64,000 nt of DNA. Origin: Polyangia bacterium. Its GTDB lineage: Bacteria > Myxococcota_A > Polyangia > Nannocystales > Nannocystaceae. Of this stretch, positions 24,710 to 34,120 are shown in pieces. The notes below the pieces were generated by a model. The model saw nothing but the letters and a program-made list of their open reading frames with translations, ran no database searches and was not told the origin of the DNA. Position numbers and translations under genes: made by a program. The first letter of the stretch is position 1. Each line of letters starts with the position of its first letter. The stretch is from the NCBI GenBank assembly GCA_030429545.1, contig JAUIFF010000003.1, positions 186,001-250,000 on the forward strand, written 5' to 3'.

Positions 24710-26602
24710 ATGGGGGCGAGTACCAAAACCACATCAGGCGCCTTCCCGCCGCTCAGCACCAGCACCCTGACGAAGGTCGCCAGTGACGAATGGATCGAAC
24801 GATCGCTTGCCCGACTCGAGGTCTATGAAGAACTTCGTGACGAGTTCAAGGGCAAGCTCGAGGCGGTGCCTGAGGGCGACGGGCAGATGGTGTTGCTCGA
24901 CCTCATCGTCCAACTCGAGCGTCGTGTCGCCAAACTCTATCGCCAACTCGAGGTGATCGCCGAGGCCCGGGAGGGTGCTCGCGCGTCGAAGGAAGCCCAA
25001 TCCGAACCGGCCCCACAAGCACAACCGACGGTGCAACCCAAACCGTCCGAGAAGTCGGGCCCCCAAAAAACCCCGGCGGTGCAAGCTGTTCGCCCCTCGC
25101 ACATTCCCGCGGACCTACCCCCGCCACCACTCGCCCCCGGCCTCGATCCCAACGAAATTCCCCCGCCGCCGCTGCGCATGGCCGACATGGCCAAACGCAA
25201 ACCCAGTGGCCCCCACCTCGCGTCGCCGCCGGAGTGGGCAGCGGATGTGCCAACGGCCTCGCCCGATGCCGTCACCCGCCCCGAATCTGCCTCTTGGCAC
25301 ATCTCCAAACTCACCCGCGACAAGGTCTCGCAAACCCCCTCCGGCACCCACTCGATCCAGCACACGCCGGAGGCGGGAGAGCTCGTGGAGGGCAAGCCGC
25401 GAAAAGGCCGTGGCGAACGTTACCGGACCATGCGGGAGGTTCCACAGTTCAAGGCCGGCGACGAAAGTCCGCAGGCCGACAAGCTGCAGACCGCAAGCGG
25501 CGGTTGGAAACGGCCCGAGGCGGACCCCAAAACGCCGCAGGCGACGATTCCAAAACTCTCGACCGGTGCGCACGCGGCCGTTGGCCAGGCGACCCCACAG
25601 CCGGCGATCACGGCAACGCCCACACAGCCGCCAACAGGCAGTTGGAAGCGGCCCGAACTCAACCAAAAACCCACCCAACCGGCTGCGACCCCGTCGCCAG
25701 CCGCATCGTCACCGTCGACACAAGGTCCGGCGACCGGCAGCTGGCAGCGGCCCCAACCTACGCAACCCGTTGCTGGGGCACCTGGAACACCGACAACTGG
25801 CAGCTGGCAACGGCCGCAGGCCCAACCTGCCCCTGCACATACACAAAAACCTGTCGCCAATCCCCTCAACCAAACCCGGGCCGGTCACCCGGCCAACGCA
25901 CCCGCGTCGCCGCGAAACCCATTCTCGGCTCCCTACGCCGGCAATCCCCTCAACCGCCCCAACGCGAGCCCGGTCAACAACCCGCTCAACCAGGCCCAAC
26001 TCGATCCCCACCCGGCGGCCTTTCCCGCGGTCAACAATCCGCTCAACAACCCACTCAATGCCGTCAGGCGTGCAGGTACATCGAGTGCTGCCACCCCGCG
26101 TCTCGGACAACCATTTCCGTTTCGCGCGGTTGCTAGCGAGTACGACGAGCGCGGCTCGAAGTGGGCCCAAACAGAGACCTTCGAAGACGACGACATCGAT
26201 TTTCCGACCAGCAGCCGCGGTCTGTGGTTTTTCGTCTTCCTACTGTTCGCGGCCGCGGGTGCCGGTGGCTATTACTGGTACACACACGGGGGTCGAGCGT
26301 TCCTACAACCGGCTGCGGCAACGCCCGAGACCACAGCTCCAGCGGCTCCGCCACGGGTGATCAAGGCCCGTCCCGTGCTCCCCGATACCCAGGGCCCGGC
26401 GGTCAAAGACGGTGGCTCGGTCGACCAATCCCGCGGCACCACCTTCAAAAAGCGAAAGTACCGAGGGCGTGCTGGCGGCGGCTCAATCTCGTCGAGTGTC
26501 GAGCCTGGTGACGATGCGATCGATGCCGATTCGCTTCGCAAGTCCGACCCGAGCACCAAGGTTGTCAAAACCGACGATCCGTTTGAGGGCGCCGACCAAT
26601 AG
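24710..26602 (+). CDS. Proline-rich single-pass membrane protein with TGSWxRP and NPLN repeats
   Basis: A 630-residue protein with a short helical N-terminal domain (about 20-90, WIERSLARLEVYEELRDEFK). A very long disordered region rich in Pro, Gln and Thr follows. It contains at least four GSWKRP/GSWQRP units (about 300-380) and at least six NPLN units (about 385-450). A membrane segment (WFFVFLLFAAAGAGGYYWY, about 507-525) precedes a basic/acidic tail. I do not recognise the family. Periodic repeats in a disordered region before a membrane helix suggest a scaffold or tether, with the repeats as ligand sites. The palindrome copies at 25834 and 26071 lie in this repeat region. Confidence 0.72.
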   Translation: MGASTKTTSGAFPPLSTSTLTKVASDEWIERSLARLEVYEELRDEFKGKLEAVPEGDGQMVLLDLIVQLERRVAKLYRQLEVIAEAREGARASKEAQSEPAPQAQPTVQPKPSEKSGPQKTPAVQAVRPSHIPADLPPPPLAPGLDPNEIPPPPLRMADMAKRKPSGPHLASPPEWAADVPTASPDAVTRPESASWHISKLTRDKVSQTPSGTHSIQHTPEAGELVEGKPRKGRGERYRTMREVPQFKAGDESPQADKLQTASGGWKRPEADPKTPQATIPKLSTGAHAAVGQATPQPAITATPTQPPTGSWKRPELNQKPTQPAATPSPAASSPSTQGPATGSWQRPQPTQPVAGAPGTPTTGSWQRPQAQPAPAHTQKPVANPLNQTRAGHPANAPASPRNPFSAPYAGNPLNRPNASPVNNPLNQAQLDPHPAAFPAVNNPLNNPLNAVRRAGTSSAATPRLGQPFPFRAVASEYDERGSKWAQTETFEDDDIDFPTSSRGLWFFVFLLFAAAGAGGYYWYTHGGRAFLQPAAATPETTAPAAPPRVIKARPVLPDTQGPAVKDGGSVDQSRGTTFKKRKYRGRAGGGSISSSVEPGDDAIDADSLRKSDPSTKVVKTDDPFEGADQ

Positions 26603-26633
26603 GTGCGGCGCCAACTCCATGCAGATACAAAAA

Positions 26634-27350
26634 CTAATTGAGCAACTGCGAAGGGATTCGGCTGGCCTCGCGCACCTGCAACAGTAGGCGTGAGACTTCG
26701 TCGATCAGCAACTCACAGCGAAAATTCGGGTTGTCGGCCACGAGGCACGCCTGCTGGAGCGGTGCGTAGCGACGAAGTTTTGGATGGCCTCCCACGGTCG
26801 CCGCCACCAGTACCTGGGCGGTGGGCAACAGGGCTGCAATTGTATATAAAAATACTCTGTCGTCGTCGATCGACAACAGCATGTCCAACACCTCCGCCTG
26901 CTCGCGGGCACAGGCGCGACCGAGCCGTTCAACCTGGGCGCGGAAGATCGCTACGAGGTGACCATCGCTGGGATAGTCTTCATTGAGGATCTCGACATCG
27001 ACGGCGCGAAACGGACTGCTCTCGACCTCGCGTAGCTGGCGGACCCGACCGACCCCGAGCACCTGAATCAGGCGGCGCCCGTCGGCGAGGGTTTGGTGTT
27101 GGTGCAGCCGACCCAGGCCAAATACCGGCTCGATACAGGGTCGCAAGGGGTCGTGGCCCCGGTCGTCGGCGAGCATCGGCACCCCGAAGTACGGGCTCGC
27201 TCCGCGAATGTGGTCGACAAGTGCGAGGTAGCGCGGCTCAAACACATTGAGGGGCAAAACCATCCCCGGAAACAACACGATATTCGGCAACGGAAAAATC
27301 GGTAGCGCCTCTAGGACATCCGGTTCGGGTAGGAACTTTTCGAACAGCAT
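26634..27350 (-). CDS. LON N-terminal (substrate-binding) domain protein
   Basis: A 238-residue protein containing only the LON substrate-binding domain, without AAA or protease parts. The signature is LPIFPLPNIVLFPGMVLPLNVFEPRY, then a beta-rich middle (GLGRLHQHQTLADGRRLIQV, GRVRQL) and a helical C-terminus. Such proteins are often annotated as LON-like or peptidase S16 N-terminal-domain proteins; their role is unclear and they may recruit partners to proteolysis. ATG 27350 is preferred; an in-frame GTG is found at 27395. It converges on the proline-rich protein gene. Confidence 0.87.
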   Translation of the reverse strand: MLFEKFLPEPDVLEALPIFPLPNIVLFPGMVLPLNVFEPRYLALVDHIRGASPYFGVPMLADDRGHDPLRPCIEPVFGLGRLHQHQTLADGRRLIQVLGVGRVRQLREVESSPFRAVDVEILNEDYPSDGHLVAIFRAQVERLGRACAREQAEVLDMLLSIDDDRVFLYTIAALLPTAQVLVAATVGGHPKLRRYAPLQQACLVADNPNFRCELLIDEVSRLLLQVREASRIPSQLLN

Positions 27351-27454
27351 GGGCACCCACCAGTCTGCATCCGGATCGGGAATTCGTCCACACACCCACC
27401 CTTGGCGAGCGTCCTTGTCCCCCGATTAGGCTCGGCTCAAAGCTGCCCAGTTGG

Positions 27455-28540
27455 TCAGTGAACCGTGCGCAACAGGCTGCTGCGCTTGGGACCCGTCGCA
27501 CTACGCTTGCTCACCGCCAACGCTGCCTTGGCGGCAACTTCGGTGAGCGCCTTGGCATGCTCCCCGTTGGGCACGGCCTCGACGACCGGCTTCCCAGCCT
27601 CACCACCAAAACTAATTTGGTTGTGAATTGGAATTTGTCCAAGCAGTTCGACACCGAGTTCCTTGGCGAGGTTGGCCCCACCGCCGCTGGCAAAAATATG
27701 GTCGTGGTGACCACAGGCCGGGCAGGTGTAGTAGCTCATGTTCTCGACCACACCGACGATCGGGACCTCTAACTTCTCAAACATGTTGACCGCCCGACGG
27801 ACGTCGATCAGCGCCACTTCTTGCGGGGTTGTGACCATCACCGCACCGGTCAGCGGAATCAACTGGGCGAGCGAGAGCTGGGCGTCGCCGGTGCCCGGCG
27901 GCAGGTCGACGATCATGTAGTCGACCTCACCCCACTGCACATCCTCCAAAAATTGCTTAAGCAACTTATGGATCATGGGGCCGCGCCAGATCACGGCGTT
28001 ACCCGGCTCGACAAAGTAGGCCACGCTCATCGCCACAATCCCGCGGTAAATCGCCGGCGCGATGCGGTCGCCGTCGGCGGTGGTGGTGGTTTCGCGGTCG
28101 GGCTTACCCAACATCTTGGGCACAGAAGGCCCGTAGATGTCGGCGTCGAGCAATGCCACCCGGGCACCTAGGCGCTTGAGTGCGAGGGCGAGGTTGACAC
28201 TAACGGTGCTCTTGCCAACGCCGCCCTTACCCGCAGCCACGGCGATGATGTTTTTGACCGTCGGCATCCGGTTGAGGTCCTGGCGGGCCGGTTTTTTGGG
28301 TACGCGCAGGCGGTAGTCGATGTCGACGATGGCGCCCAAAGGTTCGACCGCGGCTCGCAGGGCGGCATCGAGTTCGTCGCGCAGGGGGTACCCGGGGCTG
28401 ATCAGGTCGATGGTCATTTTTACAGACCCGTCGTCGCCCACACTTACGTCGGCCAACTGCCCCTTGACGATCGGACGCTCGGTCGCCGGGTCCTGAACGT
28501 GTTTGATAGCTTCCGTCACCTGCTCGACTGTGATGCTCAT
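27455..28540 (-). CDS. apbC: Mrp/ApbC-family iron-sulfur cluster carrier ATPase
   Basis: A 361-residue protein. The N-terminal domain (about 1-95) is the DUF59/FSCA type. The ATPase domain has the deviant Walker A AAGKGGVGKST, switch regions LLDADIYGPSVPKML and IVDLPPGTGD, and the C-terminal CPAC pair in YTCPACGHHDHIF that holds a bridging Fe-S cluster in the dimer. It transfers 4Fe-4S clusters to apo-proteins in the cytoplasm. This fits a window with several Fe-S enzymes. The ATG at 28540 has GAGGAG about ten bases upstream. Confidence 0.95.
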   Translation of the reverse strand: MSITVEQVTEAIKHVQDPATERPIVKGQLADVSVGDDGSVKMTIDLISPGYPLRDELDAALRAAVEPLGAIVDIDYRLRVPKKPARQDLNRMPTVKNIIAVAAGKGGVGKSTVSVNLALALKRLGARVALLDADIYGPSVPKMLGKPDRETTTTADGDRIAPAIYRGIVAMSVAYFVEPGNAVIWRGPMIHKLLKQFLEDVQWGEVDYMIVDLPPGTGDAQLSLAQLIPLTGAVMVTTPQEVALIDVRRAVNMFEKLEVPIVGVVENMSYYTCPACGHHDHIFASGGGANLAKELGVELLGQIPIHNQISFGGEAGKPVVEAVPNGEHAKALTEVAAKAALAVSKRSATGPKRSSLLRTVH

Positions 28541-28822
28541 CCGTCGCAACTCCTCGGCCGCGCTTGTGGGCCGGTAGTACGGGGGTTTTACAGGGAAGCC
28601 GGGCCAGGGGCCATCATCGCTACCGGAGGATTTGGCCGGCTGTGGTGTTTCTCTCGCCTCCTCGCACAGGCTTGAGTAGGTTGGCGGCTAGCTCACACAG
28701 CTGCACACAGCGCTTGGCGCATGGCGCTCCGTGGGAGCCCGTGGCAAACACCCGTTGAATCGGCTACCCTCGCCGACAATTCGCTGCGTTGGATGGCCCG
28801 ACGCGCGGAGTTTCCACACGCC
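28541..28822. promoter_or_regulatory. Divergent intergenic region between apbC and def
   Basis: These 282 bases separate the starts of the Fe-S carrier and peptide deformylase genes and must contain both promoters. No operator or hairpin is obvious. An alternative def start (ATG 28793) would extend the protein by ten residues but looks less natural. Confidence 0.4.
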
Positions 28823-29356
28823 ATGGCTATCCTCGACATTGTCACCTATCCCGACCCCCGACTGCGCGAAGCGACGTTTGACGTCAAGGAAGTCGACGAC
28901 AACATCCGCGAACTCGTCCGCGATTTGCGGGACACGATGTACTCGCTCAACGCCGCGGGCATTGCCGCGATCCAAGTCGGCCGGCTCGAGCGGATCTTTT
29001 TGATCGACGGCAAGGTTGCCGGTGGCGACGACGATTCCCCCCCGCTGGTGTTTATCAACCCCGAAGTCGTCGAGACCGGCAAGGGCACGGTTGTTGGCGA
29101 GGAGGGCTGCCTGAGCTTTCCCAACGTGTTTGTCGACGTCAAGCGCCCGCGTTACGCCAAGGTCCGGGCCATGAACCTCGAGGGGCAGATGTTCGAGGCC
29201 GAGGGCGATGAGCTGTTTGGCCGCGCGCTCCAACACGAGCACGACCACCTCACCGGCAAATTGATGATCGACCTCGTCGGCATGGTCAAAAAAGAGGTCA
29301 TCAAGCGCAAGATGAAGCGCTATCACAACGAACAAAAGCGCGAAGCTGCCAGCTAG
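28823..29356 (+). CDS. def: Peptide deformylase
   Basis: A 177-residue metallo-enzyme that removes the N-formyl group from new proteins. Motif 1 is GIAAIQVG, a variant of the common GLAAPQIG (Pro replaced by Ile); motif 2 is EEGCLSFP (metal Cys); motif 3 is QHEHDHLTG (two metal His and the catalytic Glu). All metal ligands are present, so it should be active. The C-terminus (KKEVIKRKMKRYHNEQKRE) is basic. The start at MAILDIVTYPDP matches the family. Confidence 0.95.
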   Translation: MAILDIVTYPDPRLREATFDVKEVDDNIRELVRDLRDTMYSLNAAGIAAIQVGRLERIFLIDGKVAGGDDDSPPLVFINPEVVETGKGTVVGEEGCLSFPNVFVDVKRPRYAKVRAMNLEGQMFEAEGDELFGRALQHEHDHLTGKLMIDLVGMVKKEVIKRKMKRYHNEQKREAAS

Positions 29357-29478
29357 CAAGGGCGCACTCGCGTCCGTTACGAGGGGGGTTACACACGTAA
29401 CTCCCCTTTGTACATACATGCTCATCGACGGCAGACAAGGCAGTGGACGGACCCCCGGCTGCGTGGCACCCTCCACCG

Positions 29479-30486
29479 ATGCAACCGGCAGCCAAACCGC
29501 GAATTTTGTCCGGTATCCAACCCTCGGGCATCTTGCACCTCGGCAATTACTTTGGCGCGATTGCTCAACACCTCGAGCTCCAGCACGCCCACCCAGGCGA
29601 GTGCCTCTACTTTATTGCCGACTACCACGCACTGACCACGCTGCGCGACGCCGACGCCCTGCGTGCGAACGTCCAAGACGTTGCCCGCACCTACCTCGCC
29701 CTCGGCCTCGACCCGCAAAAAGCCACGCTATTTCGCCAGTCCGATGTCCCCGAGGTCACCGAACTCACCTGGCTGCTGAGTACCGTCACCGGGGTCGGCC
29801 TGCTCGAGCGCGCCCACTCCTATAAAGACAAGGTCGCCAACAACATCCGCCCGTCGGTCGGACTGTTTACCTACCCGATCCTGATGGCCGCCGACATCGT
29901 GCTGTACCGGTCGACCCACGTCCCCGTGGGCAAGGACCAGCTCCAACACATCGAGATGGCGCAGGACATGGTGACCCACTTCAACCAGGCGTTTTGCCCC
30001 GACGCCCCAGTGTTGCAGCGGCCTGAGCCCCGCCTGTCGAAGTACCCCTACGTCCCGGGGATCGACGGCCGCAAGATGAGCAAGAGCTACGGCAACACCA
30101 TCACCCTGTTTTTGAGCGGGAAAAAGCTGCGCAAACGGGTTGGTCAAATCGTCACCGACTCCACCGAGTTTGGCCAGCCACTGCCACTAAAAACCTGCAC
30201 GGTCTACAAGTTCTTAGAGCTGTTTTACACGCCAAAAGAACTCGAAGACATCGCCGAGTACTACCGCACCGGGCGTCGCGACGGCGAACCGTTTGGCTAT
30301 GGTCATGCCAAGAAACTGCTGATCGAACGCATGACAAGCCACTTTGCTGACGCGCGCGTGCGTTACGAGCAACTCGTAAAAGCCCCGGAGGAAGTCGAAA
30401 ATGTGCTGCGCGAGGGGGCCGTGCGTGCACGAAAGCTTGCACGTGCAACCATCGCTGACTGCAAGCGGGCCTGCGGGCTGCTGTGA
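29479..30486 (+). CDS. trpS: Tryptophanyl-tRNA synthetase
   Basis: A 335-residue class I aminoacyl-tRNA synthetase. The N-terminus is IQPSGILHLGNYFGAI (HIGH signature as HLGN), and the second signature is DGRKMSKSYGN. The length and the sequence YPILMAADIVLY (tryptophan pocket) are standard. It charges tRNA-Trp in the cytoplasm. The start ATG at 29479 gives the standard length. The palindrome copy TGCACGTGCA (30438) lies in its last codons, and its stop overlaps the GTG of the GNAT gene by four bases. Confidence 0.95.
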   Translation: MQPAAKPRILSGIQPSGILHLGNYFGAIAQHLELQHAHPGECLYFIADYHALTTLRDADALRANVQDVARTYLALGLDPQKATLFRQSDVPEVTELTWLLSTVTGVGLLERAHSYKDKVANNIRPSVGLFTYPILMAADIVLYRSTHVPVGKDQLQHIEMAQDMVTHFNQAFCPDAPVLQRPEPRLSKYPYVPGIDGRKMSKSYGNTITLFLSGKKLRKRVGQIVTDSTEFGQPLPLKTCTVYKFLELFYTPKELEDIAEYYRTGRRDGEPFGYGHAKKLLIERMTSHFADARVRYEQLVKAPEEVENVLREGAVRARKLARATIADCKRACGLL

Positions 30487-31406
30487 GTGCAAACCCGGTC
30501 GGCAGCGAGGTGTACCCGGCCGCCGAGGCGCTCAACCTCCTCGGATGCGGCCGGGCCGATCAACAGGCACAAAGCTTCAGCGACAGTCTGCAGGCAGCGG
30601 CACACCTCGGTACCCACCTGGCATCGCTCGCCGGCGAAATATTTGGTCATACACAAACCCGCGAACCCGGGTGGCTGGCCCGCAAGTGTGTCCGCGAAGG
30701 TGTCGACCCAGGCCTTTCACAGGTCGCCGTCTCGACATCCCCCACCCCGCAGGCGCTCGGGTATTTTCTCATTGGACGGCGACCGACAACCCCCGAAACC
30801 GCGTGGACGGCCGGCCTAGGCGTACACCCGAATTGGCGCGGCCAGGGCATCGGTTCGCGGCTGTTGGCGGCCGGGGAGCAGGCTGTTGCCGCGGCTGGCA
30901 TGACCAAACTCGTGTTGCCGGCCCCCCGCGAACGGCTCGGGTTTTACCGCGGTCGCGGCTTTGCCAGGCAAAGATGTATACGCACGTGGATGGGGTTCGC
31001 CCACGGTCCGAGCGATTCGCCGTGCGTCACGTCAGCCCCATGGGAGTTGCCGCAAGCACCGGTGTGCGAGCTGCTCGCCTGGTCTGCCGACGTCTGGCGA
31101 CGCATGTCCGCATCCCGGCGCCTGCGCTACACCCTCGGACCGGCCAACAATCCCGTCGGCTTTGCCCTGTGCTCCCCCGAGGGTCGGGCCCTGTTGTGCC
31201 ATCGGTTGGTAGCCGTGCAGCCGGTCGCCGCCAGCGTGGTGATCAACCTGCTACTACAAGCGATACCCGTGGGTACGCCCGTCCTACTGTACCCTGTGGC
31301 ACAAGTGAGTTCCTTCACCGAAGTCCTCGACGACAGCTGCTTTGCCCCCATCCAAACGGCCGAAGAACTCATCAAGACAGTGTTGGTGACCGCCGCTCAA
31401 CCCTGA
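30483..31406 (+). CDS. GNAT-family acetyltransferase
   Basis: A 307-residue protein with one clear GNAT domain (about 80-165): acetyl-CoA loop VHPNWRGQGIGSRLL and LGFYRGRGF. The C-terminal half (about 185-300) has no motif I can name, although the double-GNAT arrangement LGPANNPVGFALCSPEG could be a second degenerate copy. The substrate is unknown. The GTG start overlaps the trpS stop (GTGA), so the gene is co-translated with trpS. Confidence 0.85.
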   Translation: MSANPVGSEVYPAAEALNLLGCGRADQQAQSFSDSLQAAAHLGTHLASLAGEIFGHTQTREPGWLARKCVREGVDPGLSQVAVSTSPTPQALGYFLIGRRPTTPETAWTAGLGVHPNWRGQGIGSRLLAAGEQAVAAAGMTKLVLPAPRERLGFYRGRGFARQRCIRTWMGFAHGPSDSPCVTSAPWELPQAPVCELLAWSADVWRRMSASRRLRYTLGPANNPVGFALCSPEGRALLCHRLVAVQPVAASVVINLLLQAIPVGTPVLLYPVAQVSSFTEVLDDSCFAPIQTAEELIKTVLVTAAQP

Positions 31407-31545
31407 AGCCCCGCCCCACCGTTGGGGGTCCCGGTGACGATCGCCGATGCAAATCCCGATTCGAACTTTACAGGTGATTGAGCCAACCGCCATGATGGCG
31501 CCGGTGGTGGCTTCGGATGCCCGGCGTCCCGCCATGGAGGTCTCA

Positions 31546-32418
31546 ATGGTTTTTTCCCGGTTTACCAAGCTTAGTGCCACTGCGGTGGCGACACTCCTGA
31601 TGACTTCGATGCCCGGCTGTGCCGACCGGGAGACAACCTCGAGCGGTACAGAATCGGAAACGGGTTCGGCGTCTGAGACCTCGGGCACAACCGGCACCTC
31701 GGGTGAGACCACGGCCGGTCCGACCGACACCGACACCTCGACCTCCAGCACCACCGAAGAACCGACGACATCCACGGGCCAGGACTTTTTGACCACCGGC
31801 CCCGACAGCACCTCCACCGGTCCCGACGGGCCGCTGCCCAACGGTGCCCAATGCATGGCCGACTCGGAATGCGAGTCTGGCAACTGCTACATCATCCCAA
31901 TGGTCCTCGGCGTGTGCTCGGAGTGCAACGAGGACAGCGACTGCCCACCCGAAAAAGCCTCGTGCAGCCTCGACGTCCTGTCGATGCAAGCCCAGTGCGT
32001 GGTCCCAGAGCCCGGAGCCCAGTGCGAAAGCGACGCGACCTGCATGGCCGGCGGCGAGGAGCTCTACTGTGAGGGTGTCATCCCGGGCCTAGAGCTGTTT
32101 TTGCCCAACACCTGTGGCGAGTGCCGCGACGACAACGACTGCGAAAACGGCCAGCTGTGTAACTCCAACATCGACATCATGAGCTTTGGTGGCTACAAGG
32201 CCTGCGTCGATCCGGGCTCGGTCGACAACGACGGTTTTTGCAGCAGCAACGAAGTTTGTTCGTCGGGCCACTGCAACGAAACCGCCTTTGAGGGGCTGCC
32301 CATCCCGATCTCGTTTGAGATCTGCGGCGAGTGTTCGACCGACGAAGACTGCATGGGTGGCACCTGCGTGCCCGGCTCGGTCAGCATGGGCGGGGCCATG
32401 GGCTCAACCTGCCAATAA
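31546..32418 (+). CDS. Cys-rich lipoprotein
   Basis: A 290-residue lipoprotein (signal ending SMPGC, Cys25) with a Ser/Thr/Glu-rich linker to about 90. The rest is built of several modules with conserved Cys spacing and acidic residues (CMADSECESGNCY, CNEDSDCPP, CRDDNDCENGQLC, CSTDEDCMGGTC), the Dickkopf-like pattern widespread in Nannocystis-type myxobacteria. It is probably surface-exposed and disulfide-stabilised; the ligand is unknown. ATG 31546 follows GGAGG at 31535-31539. Terminator at 32447. Confidence 0.82.
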   Translation: MVFSRFTKLSATAVATLLMTSMPGCADRETTSSGTESETGSASETSGTTGTSGETTAGPTDTDTSTSSTTEEPTTSTGQDFLTTGPDSTSTGPDGPLPNGAQCMADSECESGNCYIIPMVLGVCSECNEDSDCPPEKASCSLDVLSMQAQCVVPEPGAQCESDATCMAGGEELYCEGVIPGLELFLPNTCGECRDDNDCENGQLCNSNIDIMSFGGYKACVDPGSVDNDGFCSSNEVCSSGHCNETAFEGLPIPISFEICGECSTDEDCMGGTCVPGSVSMGGAMGSTCQ

Positions 32419-32446
32419 CGAATCCTGTTGCACCTGCAACAATTGC

Positions 32447-32475
32447 AAAACGCGGACTTCAGGTCCGCGTTTTTT
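32447..32475 (+). terminator. Intrinsic terminator of the Cys-rich lipoprotein gene
   Basis: The stem CGCGGAC pairs with GTCCGCG around a five-base loop, followed by T6. It starts 32 bases after the stop codon. The palindrome copy TGCACCTGCA (32429-32438) lies between stop and hairpin. The upstream A run means it may also act for the convergent gene. Confidence 0.88.
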
Positions 32476-32493
32476 GTACCGTAGGCGCGAGCG

Positions 32494-34029
32494 TCAGTCG
32501 GTCAACTCGAGCTCACCGCAGACCAGCTCCTCGGCAAAAAAGTACGAGAAGTGACGGATATCGGCCGAAACCGGGTCAACCATCATCACGGCTACCGGCC
32601 GACCACCTGCCGGCGCCTGGCAAAGTGGGCGCCCAAGGGCAAACTCCCGCAGGCCGCGGGCCTGACCAATAATTTGGCTATACACAGATGCGTGACCCGG
32701 ATCGAAGTGGGCCAACTGCCGCACGGGCCCCACTCCCGGAACCTGCAGCACGGTTTCGTCGACGAGCCAGTGCGCATGGGGTGAGGGCTGGGGCGCCTGG
32801 GTGAGTAGCGTGCCCAAACGCCCAAGCCGGGCTTGAATTTCCTCGAGGTCGGATTGGGCAAACCGCCGCCGTCGGGGCGCACACATGTCTTCGAGAGCAG
32901 CATGAACCTCGGCCACGGCCCCCAGCCGCGCGGCCAGGTCACCCCACTGGCGATCGAGGTGGGGCCCGGCTATCGATACGGTTTCAAACCCGAGTTCGCG
33001 AATCTCCCCGAGATAATCCCGGCCAAGCCGTTGTGCACAACCGTCGGGAATGTAGACCGAGGGCTCACGCATCCCGATCTGTGCACCACCAACTAAGTAC
33101 ACCCGTGGCGCTCCCGGGCACCGGGTTTTGTTGCTGTCACAGCCGTCGAGCGTCTGCAGGTACTTCCAATAGGCGTGACCACACTGGTGGTCCTCAAAAC
33201 TATCGACATCGCCAAAGGCACTGCGATCCCGAGGTTCGGCGTAGCGTCCAAGTTGCTTTTTGAGACGCGGCCCGTGCTCTGCCACCATCCGCCGGTAGAC
33301 CTGCCAAAGCGTCTCATCGGCGTGGTCTAAAAACGGGGCGAGCATCGCCAGCGAAAGCTCCTGACCGGCGGCGAGGCGTTGCAACGCCGGCATACATGTC
33401 CCTTCGGTAATGGCCGGTAGGGCACGCCAACTTGCCAAATCGATCGGTGCTTCGTCGATCGCCATCAACATGTTGCCGCCGGCTCGCGCCTGAACGGTGG
33501 CCGGGTCCGTCGCCAAGTCGCCGAGCTGATAGCGCGGAGCATCGGCCTGAGCTCGCTGCACGGGCATCGAGCCTGTGCCTTTGAGTAGGTCGGCCAAACC
33601 GCCCGTCGGTCCCAGCTCGACCTTTTTGGCGCCGAGTTGTGTCAGCAAGTTGGGGCCGGCCTGGTCCCACCCACCGGCTGCCAATCGCGGTCCGAGTGAC
33701 AGCGTCAGTGCGCCGGCATTGGCAACGGCCTGCCGCAGTCCAGCAACGTCGCCCGCAATCACCCGCGGGGGTTGCCAGTCGTCACTTTGCAACTCGGGCA
33801 TCGGCAGCCCGAGCGTCGGCGGCGGCGGACCCTCGGGCAGTGATCCCGTCGAGATTTTCGCGGGCTTGGCACCGGTGCCAGAAACATGTTGGGGCCCACA
33901 ACCTACAGCGCTCACTCCGCAGGCCAACGTGAACAAAGCGACCCACGGCCGGTGCCCAACACCTCGCCCATGCTCGCCAACGTCCGCCTGCTCCCGCAAT
34001 TTTCCCAAGTGACAGTCTCCAAGTTGCAT
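32494..34029 (-). CDS. Hypothetical lipoprotein
   Basis: A 511-residue protein. A hydrophobic segment ALFTLACGVSAVGC ends in a probable lipobox Cys (about residue 45). The 30 residues before it are long and charged for a signal peptide, so the true start may be downstream. The body is unknown; it contains a Cys-rich stretch (DHQCGHAYWKYLQTLDGC, then RCPGAPRVYLVGG) and no catalytic motif that I can identify. It converges on the Cys-rich lipoprotein and is divergent from the CFI-box gene. Confidence 0.65.
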   Translation of the reverse strand: MQLGDCHLGKLREQADVGEHGRGVGHRPWVALFTLACGVSAVGCGPQHVSGTGAKPAKISTGSLPEGPPPPTLGLPMPELQSDDWQPPRVIAGDVAGLRQAVANAGALTLSLGPRLAAGGWDQAGPNLLTQLGAKKVELGPTGGLADLLKGTGSMPVQRAQADAPRYQLGDLATDPATVQARAGGNMLMAIDEAPIDLASWRALPAITEGTCMPALQRLAAGQELSLAMLAPFLDHADETLWQVYRRMVAEHGPRLKKQLGRYAEPRDRSAFGDVDSFEDHQCGHAYWKYLQTLDGCDSNKTRCPGAPRVYLVGGAQIGMREPSVYIPDGCAQRLGRDYLGEIRELGFETVSIAGPHLDRQWGDLAARLGAVAEVHAALEDMCAPRRRRFAQSDLEEIQARLGRLGTLLTQAPQPSPHAHWLVDETVLQVPGVGPVRQLAHFDPGHASVYSQIIGQARGLREFALGRPLCQAPAGGRPVAVMMVDPVSADIRHFSYFFAEELVCGELELTD

Positions 34030-34120
34030 GCTAGCGGCGAGTTGAGGCAAATGAGCGTGATCTGAGGCACCGCATCCGATCCCTGTGACAACCGCGCAGC
34101 ATGTGTATACTGGGGCCGAG

